Assembly (NCBI GenBank): GCA_023443745.1
Contig: JAEZTB010000058.1
Coordinates: forward strand, 1-64,000
Source: Bacillota bacterium
Lineage (GTDB): Bacteria; Bacillota; Clostridia; DSM-8532
Direction: 5' to 3'
DNA: 64,000 nt
Within the stretch, counting starts at the first letter, position 1, and every line of letters starts with the position of its first letter. Shown here one piece after another: positions 1-7,760 of the stretch. The notes under the pieces are model-generated. The model saw only the letters and a program-made list of their open reading frames with translations. It was not told where the DNA came from and made no database searches. Made by a program: the position numbers and the translations under genes.

Positions 1-59
1 CGAGGTGTGCTTGGAGATAAGTTTGAAAGAGAGAAGGTTTTTTAAACCCATTTTAAGAA

Positions 60-120
60 GGAGGGGGTGACATTTTCGCTGAATAAACCCCTCCTCTCTA
101 GGGTGACATTTTCGCTGAAT
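60..120. repeat. Two 20-bp direct repeats, possible IS21-family terminus
   Basis: The 20-base sequence beginning GGGTGACATTTTCG occurs identically at 65-84 and 101-120, 36 bp apart. The first copy lies in the loop of a GGAGGGG/CCCCTCC hairpin (60-66 with 88-94). Multiple terminal repeats containing TGACATTTTC and CTGAA are typical of IS21-family (istA/istB) ends, so this may be the end of an element whose body lies left of the window. A short open frame that stops at 45 cannot be assigned. The IS identity is inference; the repeat itself is directly seen. Confidence 0.45.
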
Positions 121-158
121 ATTGACATATGTTTTTGCTTGAAATCCAAACAAAATAT

Positions 159-175
159 GCTAACATAAGGTTAGC
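159..175. promoter_or_regulatory. Inverted repeat upstream of the DtxR-family gene, candidate operator
   Basis: GCTAAC-ATAAG-GTTAGC is a perfect 6-bp inverted repeat 28 bp before the TTG start of the metalloregulator. GGTTAGC resembles half-sites of DtxR/IdeR boxes, so autoregulation is plausible. A TTGACA at 122-127 is nearby but no well-spaced -10 box is evident. Confidence 0.4.
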
Positions 176-202
176 AGCTGTTAACCATGAGGAGGTGGGC
201 TA

Positions 203-580
203 TTGAAAATTAAGGAATCAGCAGAGAATTATCTTGAAACTATTTTATTGTTAAGTAAAAAAAGACCTGAGGTTCGCTCCATCGATATTGTCAACGAACT
301 TGATTATACAAAACCAAGCGTCAGTGTTGCAATGAAAAACCTGCGAGAAAACGGCTATATCACCATGAACAGTGAAGGGCACATCTCTTTAACCGATAAA
401 GGCCGCAAGATTGCTGAAACCATGTATGAGAGGCATAAGCTTCTATCTAACTGGCTGATGTTTCTCGGTGTCGATGAGGAAACCGCCATGGAGGATGCCT
501 GCCGGATAGAGCATGTTATCAGCGTCAAAAGCTTCGAAGCCATCAAAAAGCATACAGATGCAGGTCCAATGAATAAATAA
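203..580 (+). CDS. DtxR/MntR-family metal-dependent transcriptional regulator
   Basis: A metal-sensing repressor expected to control Mn or Fe uptake or efflux genes. The 125 residues form an N-terminal winged helix-turn-helix (about 7-65, recognition helix around PSVSVAMKNL) and a dimerisation/metal-binding part (70-120). It lacks the C-terminal SH3-like domain, as in short MntR-type proteins. By position the metal ligands are N9, E12, H78, C100, E103 and H104. The CRIEH block resembles iron-type DtxR (Cys-x2-Glu-His) rather than MntR, where that Cys is Glu, so metal specificity should not be assumed. The TTG start at 203 follows a good GGAGG at 191. No metal transporter lies beside it. The gene is monocistronic, ending before a strong hairpin. 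Confidence 0.85.
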   Translation: MKIKESAENYLETILLLSKKRPEVRSIDIVNELDYTKPSVSVAMKNLRENGYITMNSEGHISLTDKGRKIAETMYERHKLLSNWLMFLGVDEETAMEDACRIEHVISVKSFEAIKKHTDAGPMNK

Positions 581-607
581 AATTATCAGTAAAAAGAGCA
601 TAATATA

Positions 608-648
608 AGGGCCGGTTCTCTGTACTGAAACTTAAGAGAACCGGCCCT
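608..648. terminator. Bidirectional hairpin terminator
   Basis: A 14-bp perfect stem (608-621 with 635-648, AGGGCCGGTTCTCT and its complement) separates the convergent regulator gene and the leftward ABC operon. The flanking T-tract is weak. Confidence 0.75.
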
Positions 649-668
649 AACTTGCTTTAACAGGCATG

Positions 669-1151
669 TCACGAGTCTTCCCTGGGTAAACTGATATTCC
701 TGGGAAGAACAACTCTGATAATTGAGGACTCTTTTGCAAAAATCTGATTATAAGGTGCAAAGGCTCTGGCAGCTAGCCAATCCTCTCCTTCGAACAAAAC
801 AAGTCGGCTATCGAGCTTTAAAGTAAAACTGCCGCCTTTGCTATCGTAAACCTCCAGTTCGTTCCTTAAGCTATCTTTGATAAAATCTCTCTGTTTTTGA
901 GAGACGGTTTTGTTAATCCATATCTCTATGTTTTTCACTTCTCCGTTTTCAATTCGTATATCCAGCGGAAGACGGTCAATAATTCTCAGTTCAAAAAGAT
1001 CAGTGCTTGGAGACTGTATTTCCGCTACTCTTTCATAATTCTCAGCTTTAAATTTTGCCTGATAGTCTTTCATATCCGGGCTAAACAATAAAACTGCAAA
1101 GAAGGATAAAATGAGTATGAGTATAACGAGTAATAAATGTTGCTTCTTCAT
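669..1151 (-). CDS. Unknown membrane-anchored protein of the ABC exporter operon
   Basis: 160 residues with an N-terminal membrane segment (about 5-25, preceded by KKQ) and an extracellular domain of about 130 residues that I do not recognise. The start ATG overlaps the stop of the upstream permease gene (ATGA, 1148-1151), so the two are translationally coupled. It is the last of four genes of a GntR-ABC operon. By position it probably serves as an accessory or substrate-contacting subunit of that transporter; this is inference. It ends 20 bp from the bidirectional hairpin. Confidence 0.7.
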   Translation of the reverse strand: MKKQHLLLVILILILSFFAVLLFSPDMKDYQAKFKAENYERVAEIQSPSTDLFELRIIDRLPLDIRIENGEVKNIEIWINKTVSQKQRDFIKDSLRNELEVYDSKGGSFTLKLDSRLVLFEGEDWLAARAFAPYNQIFAKESSIIRVVLPRNISLPREDS

Positions 1152-1873
1152 TTCTTGACCTCCATCCTCTTAAGGGGGATATAGCCCAACAGCCAAAAAA
1201 GAAGGCTAAGAGCCGGATATGTGGCAAAAAGTATCAATGGGTTATCATTTATGAGCAAGCCTTTTCCCAGGCTCAGGACAAACATGCGAAACGGACTTAA
1301 GGTGAACAGTAAAACCACAATCATACCGCATACAACCGAGGTTGCCATCTTATAACGGTAAAAGTACATAAAGAGACAATACGTAGCAGAGGAAATCAGC
1401 ACAATAATAAAATAGGAGAAGAAAAAGCCGGTTATAAAGCTGCCTTTGGTTGTTATCCAAAGGTAGATAAAACTCGGGTAAATGGTCTGAATGGCTGAAT
1501 AGAATAGATACTCCAATAGATATAAACCACAGGAGGCCAGTAAAATAGCTAGAGGAGACAGCAAAATATAGAACAAATGGGACAAGGCAAGAATACTCCT
1601 GTCTACTGGGAAAGAGAATTTCTTTATAAGCTCCGTATTACTGGTCATCACTATGATGGATATAGGGATAGACCATAAGGCTATCATGAAGCCGGTGTTG
1701 AGGGCACTGGCATTAGAACTGGAGTTGCCTGTGCTTACTATAGCGACAATGCCCAATTGGAATATAATCAGACCAAACATAATCTCAATAATAATAATAC
1801 ACATGGATTTAAAATCGAGATAAGTGCTGTAAAGTGTTGCTTTTAGCGAGTGCATCCTGTTATTTAATGGCAT
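1148..1873 (-). CDS. ABC transporter permease
   Basis: A 241-residue integral membrane protein with about six hydrophobic segments (roughly 25-50, 65-90, 95-120, 135-165, 175-200 and 210-232), the layout of the membrane subunit of YtrB/BcrA-type exporters. Its substrate cannot be told from sequence. The start ATG at 1873 overlaps the end of the ATPase gene by 14 bp and is preceded by GGAGGTG, eight bases upstream. The next gene overlaps its stop. It should pair with the ATPase at 1860-2750 in the cytoplasmic membrane. Confidence 0.8.
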   Translation of the reverse strand: MPLNNRMHSLKATLYSTYLDFKSMCIIIIEIMFGLIIFQLGIVAIVSTGNSSSNASALNTGFMIALWSIPISIIVMTSNTELIKKFSFPVDRSILALSHLFYILLSPLAILLASCGLYLLEYLFYSAIQTIYPSFIYLWITTKGSFITGFFFSYFIIVLISSATYCLFMYFYRYKMATSVVCGMIVVLLFTLSPFRMFVLSLGKGLLINDNPLILFATYPALSLLFWLLGYIPLKRMEVKK

Positions 1874-2750
1874 TTAGAACACCTCCGTCATGAATTTGAG
1901 TAAGATTCACGCATACGTCCTGTACATCCATGGGTGAAATATCAATTCCGTTTGATCTGAGATGATTAAGCTCTTGCTGTGATAAGGTGTTTTCAATGCC
2001 CAGAGTTAAGTGCTCTCCCATTTCATCCCTTGTCAGGATGGTCATTTGGGTGACCAGCTTCTCCAGCACCTTTTTAGAACCCGATAGATAGAGTGCATGA
2101 TTCTGAACATCCTCCAAGGTTTTTTGAAATATAAGTCTGCCACGGTCTATGAGCACAACCTGTTCCATCATGCCTTCAAGCTCCGATATCAGGTGGCTTG
2201 AGATAATAAAGGTTCGAGGAAAGTCCGAATAGTCCTTTAAAACCAAGGTCATAAATTCCTTCCGGTGGGAAGCATCCAGGCCCAGGGTTGGTTCATCCAG
2301 CATGGTCAGCTTCGAGCGGCTGCAAATGGCCATAACCACAGACAATAAAGTTTTGGTGCCCTTTGAAAGCTTTTTGAATTGAGCTTTTTTGCTGATCTCA
2401 AAATAATCCAACAGCTTTTGCGCCATAGAAAGGTTAAAGTTTCTGTAATAGAGGCGGGAAAGCGCCAGGATCTCCATGACCTTCTGGGAATCTGCATAAC
2501 GGTCATCATCCATATAAAAGATGGAAGCTAATGTATCTATCCGATCAAATGGAGCTTCACCGAAAACCTTGATCTGTCCGGAGGTGGGGCGTAAAAAGCC
2601 TGCGGTTGTTTTCAGCAGAGTGGTTTTCCCTGCTCCGTTTCTTCCAATGAGACCCACAATGCAATTTTCAGGAATATCGATACTGACCCGGTCAAGGGCA
2701 CGGGTTTCTTTAAAGCACAGGCTTAAATCCTGCGTAACGAGAGCACTCAT
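1860..2750 (-). CDS. ABC transporter ATP-binding protein, YtrB/BcrA type
   Basis: A 296-residue ATPase that should drive the adjacent permease. It shows Walker A (GRNGAGKTT, about 36-44), a signature loop reading LSKGTK in place of LSGGQ, Walker B with TMLDEPTLGLD and a switch His in ISSHLISEL. The C-terminal 80 residues are typical of exporter ATPases of the antibiotic/bacitracin group. The degenerate signature (SKG for SGG) is common in YtrB-like proteins next to YtrA-type regulators. Its ATG overlaps the regulator stop by four bases (ATGA), showing coupling. Confidence 0.9.
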   Translation of the reverse strand: MSALVTQDLSLCFKETRALDRVSIDIPENCIVGLIGRNGAGKTTLLKTTAGFLRPTSGQIKVFGEAPFDRIDTLASIFYMDDDRYADSQKVMEILALSRLYYRNFNLSMAQKLLDYFEISKKAQFKKLSKGTKTLLSVVMAICSRSKLTMLDEPTLGLDASHRKEFMTLVLKDYSDFPRTFIISSHLISELEGMMEQVVLIDRGRLIFQKTLEDVQNHALYLSGSKKVLEKLVTQMTILTRDEMGEHLTLGIENTLSQQELNHLRSNGIDISPMDVQDVCVNLTQIHDGGVLNAIK

Positions 2751-3133
2751 AATTCTTCCTCCTTATCAGAAAGAGTAATATCATCAATCATGCTTTTAAT
2801 CTCTTCCTTGCTGATATTCAGTTTTGAGGCCTCCATGACAATGGTGCGGAGGGTCTCATTAAAAAATTGATTTTTTCGCTTCTTTTGAATCATGGCCTTA
2901 GCTCCTTTCGAAATATGCATGCCAAGCCCGCGTACTTTGTACAGGATACCCTCAGAAACAAGGACATTGATTCCCTTGGCTGCTGTGGCGGGATTTATAT
3001 TGAATTGTCGGGATATCTGATGTTGAGAGTAGCACTCAGCCTCCTCCGTAAGTATCCCTTTGAGAATGTCATCTTCAATGCCTTCAGCTATCTGAAGATA
3101 CAGAGGTCTCAAATCATTTGAATTCAAGTTCAT
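2747..3133 (-). CDS. GntR-family (YtrA subfamily) transcriptional repressor
   Basis: A short GntR-type regulator of 128 residues: a winged helix (about 8-75; the recognition region includes HQISRQFNINPATAAKGIN) followed by only two to three helices, as in YtrA regulators of ABC operons. It heads the operon and probably represses it until a wall-active or toxic compound is met, as YtrA does; the inducer is unknown. I chose the ATG at 3133 rather than the TTG at 3148. GTGGTG lies just before the ATG, and the promoter would place the transcript start near 3165, leaving no ribosome-binding site for the TTG. Confidence 0.85.
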   Translation of the reverse strand: MNLNSNDLRPLYLQIAEGIEDDILKGILTEEAECYSQHQISRQFNINPATAAKGINVLVSEGILYKVRGLGMHISKGAKAMIQKKRKNQFFNETLRTIVMEASKLNISKEEIKSMIDDITLSDKEEEL

Positions 3134-3150
3134 AACATCACCACTCAATT

Positions 3151-3174
3151 ACTACATTACTTATGTAATGCAGT
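3151..3174. promoter_or_regulatory. Palindromic operator of the GntR/ABC operon
   Basis: A near-perfect inverted repeat (CATTAC-TTAT-GTAATG at 3155-3170, extending outward to ACT/AGT) overlaps the predicted transcription start and touches the -10 box of the leftward operon. Such a site would allow the YtrA-type repressor to control its own operon. Confidence 0.7.
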
Positions 3175-3200
3175 ATATTACCTCGATTCATTTTTGTCAA
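3172..3200 (-). promoter_or_regulatory. SigA-type promoter of the GntR/ABC operon
   Basis: On the minus strand, TTGACA (3195-3200) and TATACT (3172-3177) are separated by 17 bp, close to a perfect housekeeping promoter. Confidence 0.85.
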
Positions 3201-3256
3201 CTAGTTAGTTAGAAGTGGAAGAAAATATGATACATTAGATATTGGAGGGATAGGCT

Positions 3257-4039
3257 ATGGAATTAAAAAACAAGGTCGCTGTAATAACGGGCGGTGCATT
3301 GGGCATTGGACAATGCCTGGTTCAGGAATTTGTCAAGGCAGGAGCAAAGGTTGCTTTTGTAGACTTTAATAGAGCCGCCGGTGAAGAAACATTAAAAGCT
3401 ATTGAGGATTTGGGGGGAGAGGCTCTCTTCTATTGCGGAGATATTGGTGAAGCGCCTGATTTAAGGGAATTTGTCCAACAAATTATTGAACGTTGGGGAA
3501 GCGTTGATTTCTTGATCAACAATGCCATGATCAGCAAGAAAGGCATCCTGTCGGATTGCAGCTATGAGGATTTTAATCAGGTGCTTCGGGTAGGTATCGC
3601 CGCACCCTATATGCTCACAAAGCTATTGCTCCCACATTTTAACGAAAATGCGGCAATAGTCAATATGTCTTCTACCCGGGCCTTTCAGTCCCAGCAGGAT
3701 ACTGAAAGCTACACGGCTGCCAAGGGCGGTATTACGGCATTGACTCATGCTTTAGCCATAAGCCTGGCCGGAAGGGTACGTGTTAATTCCATTGCACCGG
3801 GTTGGATTGATACAGGCAGCACTTATGATAAGATTTATATCCCCCATTACTCAGATGCCGACACGAAACAGCACCCTTCAAAACGGGTAGGCCATCCTAT
3901 GGATATTGTCAGGGCTGTTTTCTTTTTATGCGATGAAAAAAATAGCTTTATCAATGGCCAGAATATCACGGTTGACGGTGGCATGAGCAAACTCATGGTC
4001 TACACCGAAGACTATAACTGGCATTACCAGGGTAAATAG
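3257..4039 (+). CDS. Short-chain dehydrogenase/reductase
   Basis: A 260-residue NAD(P)-dependent oxidoreductase of the classical SDR family. The cofactor motif TGGALGIG is at about 11-18, NNA at about 89-91 and the catalytic triad S (in MSSTRAF), Y (in ESYTAAKGG) and K follow at the usual spacing. D after the second strand (FVDFN) points to NAD(H). The C-terminal substrate loop carries the common GQNITVDGGM motif. The substrate is unknown. The ATG follows GGAGGG by eight bases. It stands alone, divergent from the GntR operon, and ends at a strong bidirectional terminator. Confidence 0.9.
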   Translation: MELKNKVAVITGGALGIGQCLVQEFVKAGAKVAFVDFNRAAGEETLKAIEDLGGEALFYCGDIGEAPDLREFVQQIIERWGSVDFLINNAMISKKGILSDCSYEDFNQVLRVGIAAPYMLTKLLLPHFNENAAIVNMSSTRAFQSQQDTESYTAAKGGITALTHALAISLAGRVRVNSIAPGWIDTGSTYDKIYIPHYSDADTKQHPSKRVGHPMDIVRAVFFLCDEKNSFINGQNITVDGGMSKLMVYTEDYNWHYQGK

Positions 4040-4059
4040 GGTGCTTTGCCGTATAACAG

Positions 4060-4096
4060 AAAAAGAGTCACGGGAATGATCCTCGTGACTCTTTTT
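4060..4096. terminator. Bidirectional rho-independent terminator
   Basis: A 13-bp perfect stem (4060-4072 with 4084-4096) flanked by A5 and T5 lies between the convergent SDR and hydrogenase-like genes. Confidence 0.9.
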
Positions 4097-4110
4097 AGCC
4101 TAAGTGTTGT

Positions 4111-6042
4111 TTATTTGCGAATGCTTAAAAGAATCCGGTCGATATCATGTGACTCACTCAAAAGTGTTTCGGTACTGTTAGAAATCTCCTCGGTTTTTGC
4201 CACGGTTTCTTGAGCCGCGGTGAAAATGTGCTCCAGATAGTTATTGGCGTTGATAATAGCATTATCAACCTTGGAACTGGCTTCTTTTATTGATTCTATG
4301 GATTGAATGGAAAAATGCTGATTGAGATTGGCTTCTTCAACGGCTTTTTGTGAGTTTTGAGCAAGCTTTCGAATCTCTTCTGCAACAACCGAAAAGCCCT
4401 TTCCGTTTTCCCCGGCACGGGCGGCTTCAATGGAGGCGTTAAGCGCTAGCATGTTGGTTTGGTCGGCTACGTCAATAATGATATTGGACATATTGATATA
4501 GGTTGATATAGCTTTCTCGATTGATTGAATTGAATCTAAAACCATGGATGAAAGTCCCTTGATATCAGACAATTCATTCATCAGGTGCCCCATTCTCTGG
4601 GCATTTGAGTCATTATTTCCGGCAATTTCTGCAATTGTATCCCGAATATCAGCAAAAGCACTCAATGTCTTTTCTGCATATCCTCCCAAATCCTGAAAAA
4701 GAGCAGAGTTCTTTGACAATAAATCGTTAGATTCCAAGTAAGCATTCATATAGGCCTTGTGCTCTTCCTTAGCATCCAGCCTGGCTTTTTCTATGCAGTT
4801 TTTTTCGGTATTAATGCCTTTAGCAATCTTTTCGGCCATTTTTAAGCATGTTATGGAGCCGCAGGCGAAACAATTTTGATCTCGCTGCTCTTTGGTCAGC
4901 TTCTTCAGCTTGGTAAATGCATCCTCAATATCTGCTTGGCTGATATGGATTTCCGCCACTTTATCGGCACTGTATGTCCGCATAAAATCCTCGAGCTTTA
5001 ACAAGCCGTCAAATTTTTTAAACAATGCTGTCATCTTGGCAAACAGTGTTTTTTTGTATTTTGCCTGTGCTTTTTTTCTGACTTCATCCATGATTTTATT
5101 AATTTTAACAGCCGAAAGGCTTCCATCGCAGGCTGAACCAATATTACAACCTTCGGTGCAATTCAAAACATCAAAGATATCAGGCAGGTTTTCTCTTTTT
5201 TCTTCGGCGTACTCATCAAGTCTTCTGTAAACGGTATCCTGTCCTTCACTTTTATCTATCCGTAAGCTGTTGCCCATATAAAATTCAATGTTTTCCTTCA
5301 AACCGCCGGGCATGGAGTAAAGACTGCCCAAAGAAGCCTCCATATCGTCAAAGGAGCTGGTTTCATCAGGCAATATCATATTGCTTTTATTGAGATAATC
5401 CTTTAGCCTTGAGAATGTGATATTATATTGGACTAATCCTGTTTCTTCGAATTCATCGGATTTTGCAATACAGGGTGACAGGGCTGCTATCTTATGATTA
5501 ATCCCTTTATATTTGCGCATGTATTGGGCTGTGCAAAGCATGGGGCTATGAATAGGCGAGAGGTTTTCAATTAAATTTGTTCGGTAATGGGTTATGTAGT
5601 TGACAATGACCGGGCAAGGCTGTGTTACGAGAGCCTTAGGTTTGTTTCTTCTTATATGGGTGATATGAGCCCAGGTGCAGATATCAGCACCCAGTGAAAC
5701 ATCATAAATATTTTTTACGCCGAGTTTTCTCAAGAAAAACAGGAGCTTCCCCAAATCTTCACCAAAATTGACCCGGCCGGCGGGAGCAACCAGGATTGAA
5801 ATTTGTACGCCGTTTTTTAAATCATTAAAAAATCTGTCGGTATCGTCTTCAAAGAATCTAGCTTCATGTTGGCACGCTTTCACACAAGCTCCGCAATGGA
5901 TGCACTTGGAAGCATCTATCCGGATTTTATTCTGGTCTCCTTCTGAATAAGCGATATTGGCTTCTTCCACAGGGCACACTCTGATGCACCTATTACAGCC
6001 CTGGCACAGGGCTATGTCTGTTTTGATCAAATCCTTCACCAT
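4111..6042 (-). CDS. [FeFe]-hydrogenase-like iron-sulfur sensor fused to a methyl-accepting signalling domain
   Basis: A 643-residue cytosolic protein. Residues 10-60 hold two 4Fe-4S motifs (CQGCNRCIRVCP and CIHCGACVKACQ). Residues 75-330 match the H-domain of [FeFe] hydrogenases, with Cys in the three signature loops: TQPCP (C143), SPCIAK (C191) and C295-x3-C299. Around 391-412 is a further Cys-rich segment (CFACGSITC). The C-terminus (about 420-643) is a chemotaxis-receptor signalling domain with the QTNMLALNASIEAARAGE hairpin. No membrane segment or HAMP is present. Related multidomain proteins are proposed H2 or redox sensors; catalysis is unproven. The start at 6042 follows AAGGAG; an upstream ATG at 6084 lacks one. 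Confidence 0.85.
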   Translation of the reverse strand: MVKDLIKTDIALCQGCNRCIRVCPVEEANIAYSEGDQNKIRIDASKCIHCGACVKACQHEARFFEDDTDRFFNDLKNGVQISILVAPAGRVNFGEDLGKLLFFLRKLGVKNIYDVSLGADICTWAHITHIRRNKPKALVTQPCPVIVNYITHYRTNLIENLSPIHSPMLCTAQYMRKYKGINHKIAALSPCIAKSDEFEETGLVQYNITFSRLKDYLNKSNMILPDETSSFDDMEASLGSLYSMPGGLKENIEFYMGNSLRIDKSEGQDTVYRRLDEYAEEKRENLPDIFDVLNCTEGCNIGSACDGSLSAVKINKIMDEVRKKAQAKYKKTLFAKMTALFKKFDGLLKLEDFMRTYSADKVAEIHISQADIEDAFTKLKKLTKEQRDQNCFACGSITCLKMAEKIAKGINTEKNCIEKARLDAKEEHKAYMNAYLESNDLLSKNSALFQDLGGYAEKTLSAFADIRDTIAEIAGNNDSNAQRMGHLMNELSDIKGLSSMVLDSIQSIEKAISTYINMSNIIIDVADQTNMLALNASIEAARAGENGKGFSVVAEEIRKLAQNSQKAVEEANLNQHFSIQSIESIKEASSKVDNAIINANNYLEHIFTAAQETVAKTEEISNSTETLLSESHDIDRILLSIRK

Positions 6043-6248
6043 AAGAATACTCCTTTTAGCCCGGTTAAGTTTTTGTTGATTCAAGATGCAATGTTAATAC
6101 TGTTTTCATAGAGTAATTCTATGGAAAGTGTATTGACTTACATTTTTCGACTTATTTCGACTTATTTTGCAAGGTTATTTTATTAGATTTTTATTGTTTT
6201 TGCTAGTATTTTATAAAAAGTTTTACTCTGTTCTGAACTCTAGCTTTA

Positions 6249-6278
6249 TTGTAAAACTGTTTATTTGTAGGTTATAAT
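6249..6278 (+). promoter_or_regulatory. SigA-type promoter of the adenosylhomocysteinase gene
   Basis: TTGTAA (6249-6254) and TATAAT (6273-6278) with 18-bp spacing, 37 bp before the start codon. Confidence 0.7.
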
Positions 6279-6314
6279 CATAAATGGGACAAGGAAAAGT
6301 TTTGGAGGAAAAAT

Positions 6315-7562
6315 ATGAGTTATTCAATACGTGATATATCTCTTGCCGAATCAGGACGTCAGAAAATTGCTTGGGTTAAAAAGCATATGCCTATTCTTTC
6401 GGGACTTGAGGCAGAATTTGAACGGGCAAGACCCTTCGAAGGAGTCAAGATTTCTCTTTCAGTACACCTGGAGGCTAAAACGGCTTATTTGTCAAAGGTT
6501 TTTGCGGCCGGTGGGGCAAAAATGTCAGTGACGGGCAGCAACCCGCTTTCTACCCAGGATGATGTGGCTGCAGGCCTGGCTGCCGATGGTCTTGATGTCT
6601 TTGCCTGGTATAATTCTTCTCCGGAAGAATATGAAAAGCATATTGAAATGACTTTGGCACATGGCCCTAACATCATTATAGATGACGGTGGTGATCTCAT
6701 TTCTGCGCTTCATACCAAAATGAACCATCTTTTGCCCCAGGTCTGGGGAGGCTGTGAGGAAACAACCACCGGCATCATCCGTCTAAAAGCTATGGAGCGA
6801 GACGGCGCCTTGAAGGTGCCTATGATGGCTGTCAATGATGCCATGTGCAAGCATCTCTTTGATAATCGTTACGGGACGGGGCAGTCGGTATGGGATGGTA
6901 TCGACCGTACAACTAATTTGATTGTGGCAGGAAAAACTGTTGTAGTGGCTGGTTATGGCTGGTGCGGAAAAGGCGTCGCCATGAGGGCCAAAGGCTTGGG
7001 AGCCCATGTTATTGTCACTGAGATTGACCCTGTAAAGGCAATTGAGGCGGTTATGGATGGCTTCCAGGTGAAGACCATGGAAGAAGCAGCTCCGCTAGGG
7101 GATTTATTTGTTACAGTAACAGGCTGTGATCGTGTCATTTATGGGGATCACTACAAAAAGATGAAGGATGGCGCCATCCTCTGTAATGCAGGCCATTTTA
7201 ACGTAGAAATTTGTATTCCTGAGTTGGAAAGCCTCTCCAGGGAAATTCGCGAGTACCGGAAAAATATTATGGGCTATACATTAGCCGATGGACGCACCCT
7301 TTATATATTGGGAGAGGGACGTTTGGTCAATCTGGCCTGCGGCGACGGCCACCCTGCCGAGATCATGGACATGAGCTTTGCTGTCCAGGCTATGAGCGCT
7401 CTTTACATTATGGAAAACAGAGGAAAGCTTAAAGCCGGGGTCTTCAATATTCCTGAGAGCATTGATCAGAGAATAGCCGCCAAGAAGCTTGAGAGCATGG
7501 GTATTCAAATTGATAGGCTAACCGAGGATCAAAAAAAATATCTGGGGAGCTGGCAGGTATAG
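6315..7562 (+). CDS. ahcY: S-adenosylhomocysteine hydrolase
   Basis: Converts S-adenosylhomocysteine to adenosine and homocysteine, recycling the product of methyltransferases. At 415 residues it is of the shorter type lacking the insertion of eukaryotic enzymes. Visible motifs are the substrate segment with GSNPLSTQDD (about 75-84), VNDAMCKHLFDNRYGTGQS and the NAD-binding loop AGYGWCGKG (about 213-221); the C-terminus has LACGDGHP. The ATG follows GGAGG by seven bases and a good promoter. It is monocistronic and ends at a 15-bp hairpin after a dispersed repeat. Many Firmicutes use Pfs/LuxS instead, so this is the route to expect here. Confidence 0.95.
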   Translation: MSYSIRDISLAESGRQKIAWVKKHMPILSGLEAEFERARPFEGVKISLSVHLEAKTAYLSKVFAAGGAKMSVTGSNPLSTQDDVAAGLAADGLDVFAWYNSSPEEYEKHIEMTLAHGPNIIIDDGGDLISALHTKMNHLLPQVWGGCEETTTGIIRLKAMERDGALKVPMMAVNDAMCKHLFDNRYGTGQSVWDGIDRTTNLIVAGKTVVVAGYGWCGKGVAMRAKGLGAHVIVTEIDPVKAIEAVMDGFQVKTMEEAAPLGDLFVTVTGCDRVIYGDHYKKMKDGAILCNAGHFNVEICIPELESLSREIREYRKNIMGYTLADGRTLYILGEGRLVNLACGDGHPAEIMDMSFAVQAMSALYIMENRGKLKAGVFNIPESIDQRIAAKKLESMGIQIDRLTEDQKKYLGSWQV

Positions 7563-7592
7563 GGACAACCTCGACCTATAAATATAAGAACT

Positions 7593-7650
7593 CCACCCGC
7601 TTACGCAATCAAAGATTGCGAGCGGGTCCCGGGAACCTTGTTGTATTCAC
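7593..7650 (-). repeat. Dispersed palindromic repeat, copy 1 of 3
   Basis: Read on the minus strand, this segment (CAACAAGGTT, then CCCGGG, ACCCGCT, AATC-TTT-GATT, AGCGGGT) matches copies at 32692-32735 and 36720-36766 read on the plus strand. The outer ACCCGC/GCGGGT and inner AATC/GATT arms form a hairpin. It follows ahcY and precedes its terminator. Confidence 0.75.
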
Positions 7651-7652
7651 AA

Positions 7653-7698
7653 AAAGAAACGTCACAAAAGGGTGAATCCTTAATTGTGACGTTTCTTT
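7653..7698. terminator. Hairpin terminator after ahcY
   Basis: A perfect 15-bp stem (7653-7667 with 7684-7698) rich in A on the left arm and T on the right arm. It lies between convergent ahcY and the leftward HAAS/DUF4097 gene and may serve both. Confidence 0.8.
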
Positions 7699-7760
7699 AT
7701 ACATACTCTTATCCTTTTTATCTAATCTATCAATCTGTTTCTTTTCAAAGCGGGTGGGGT

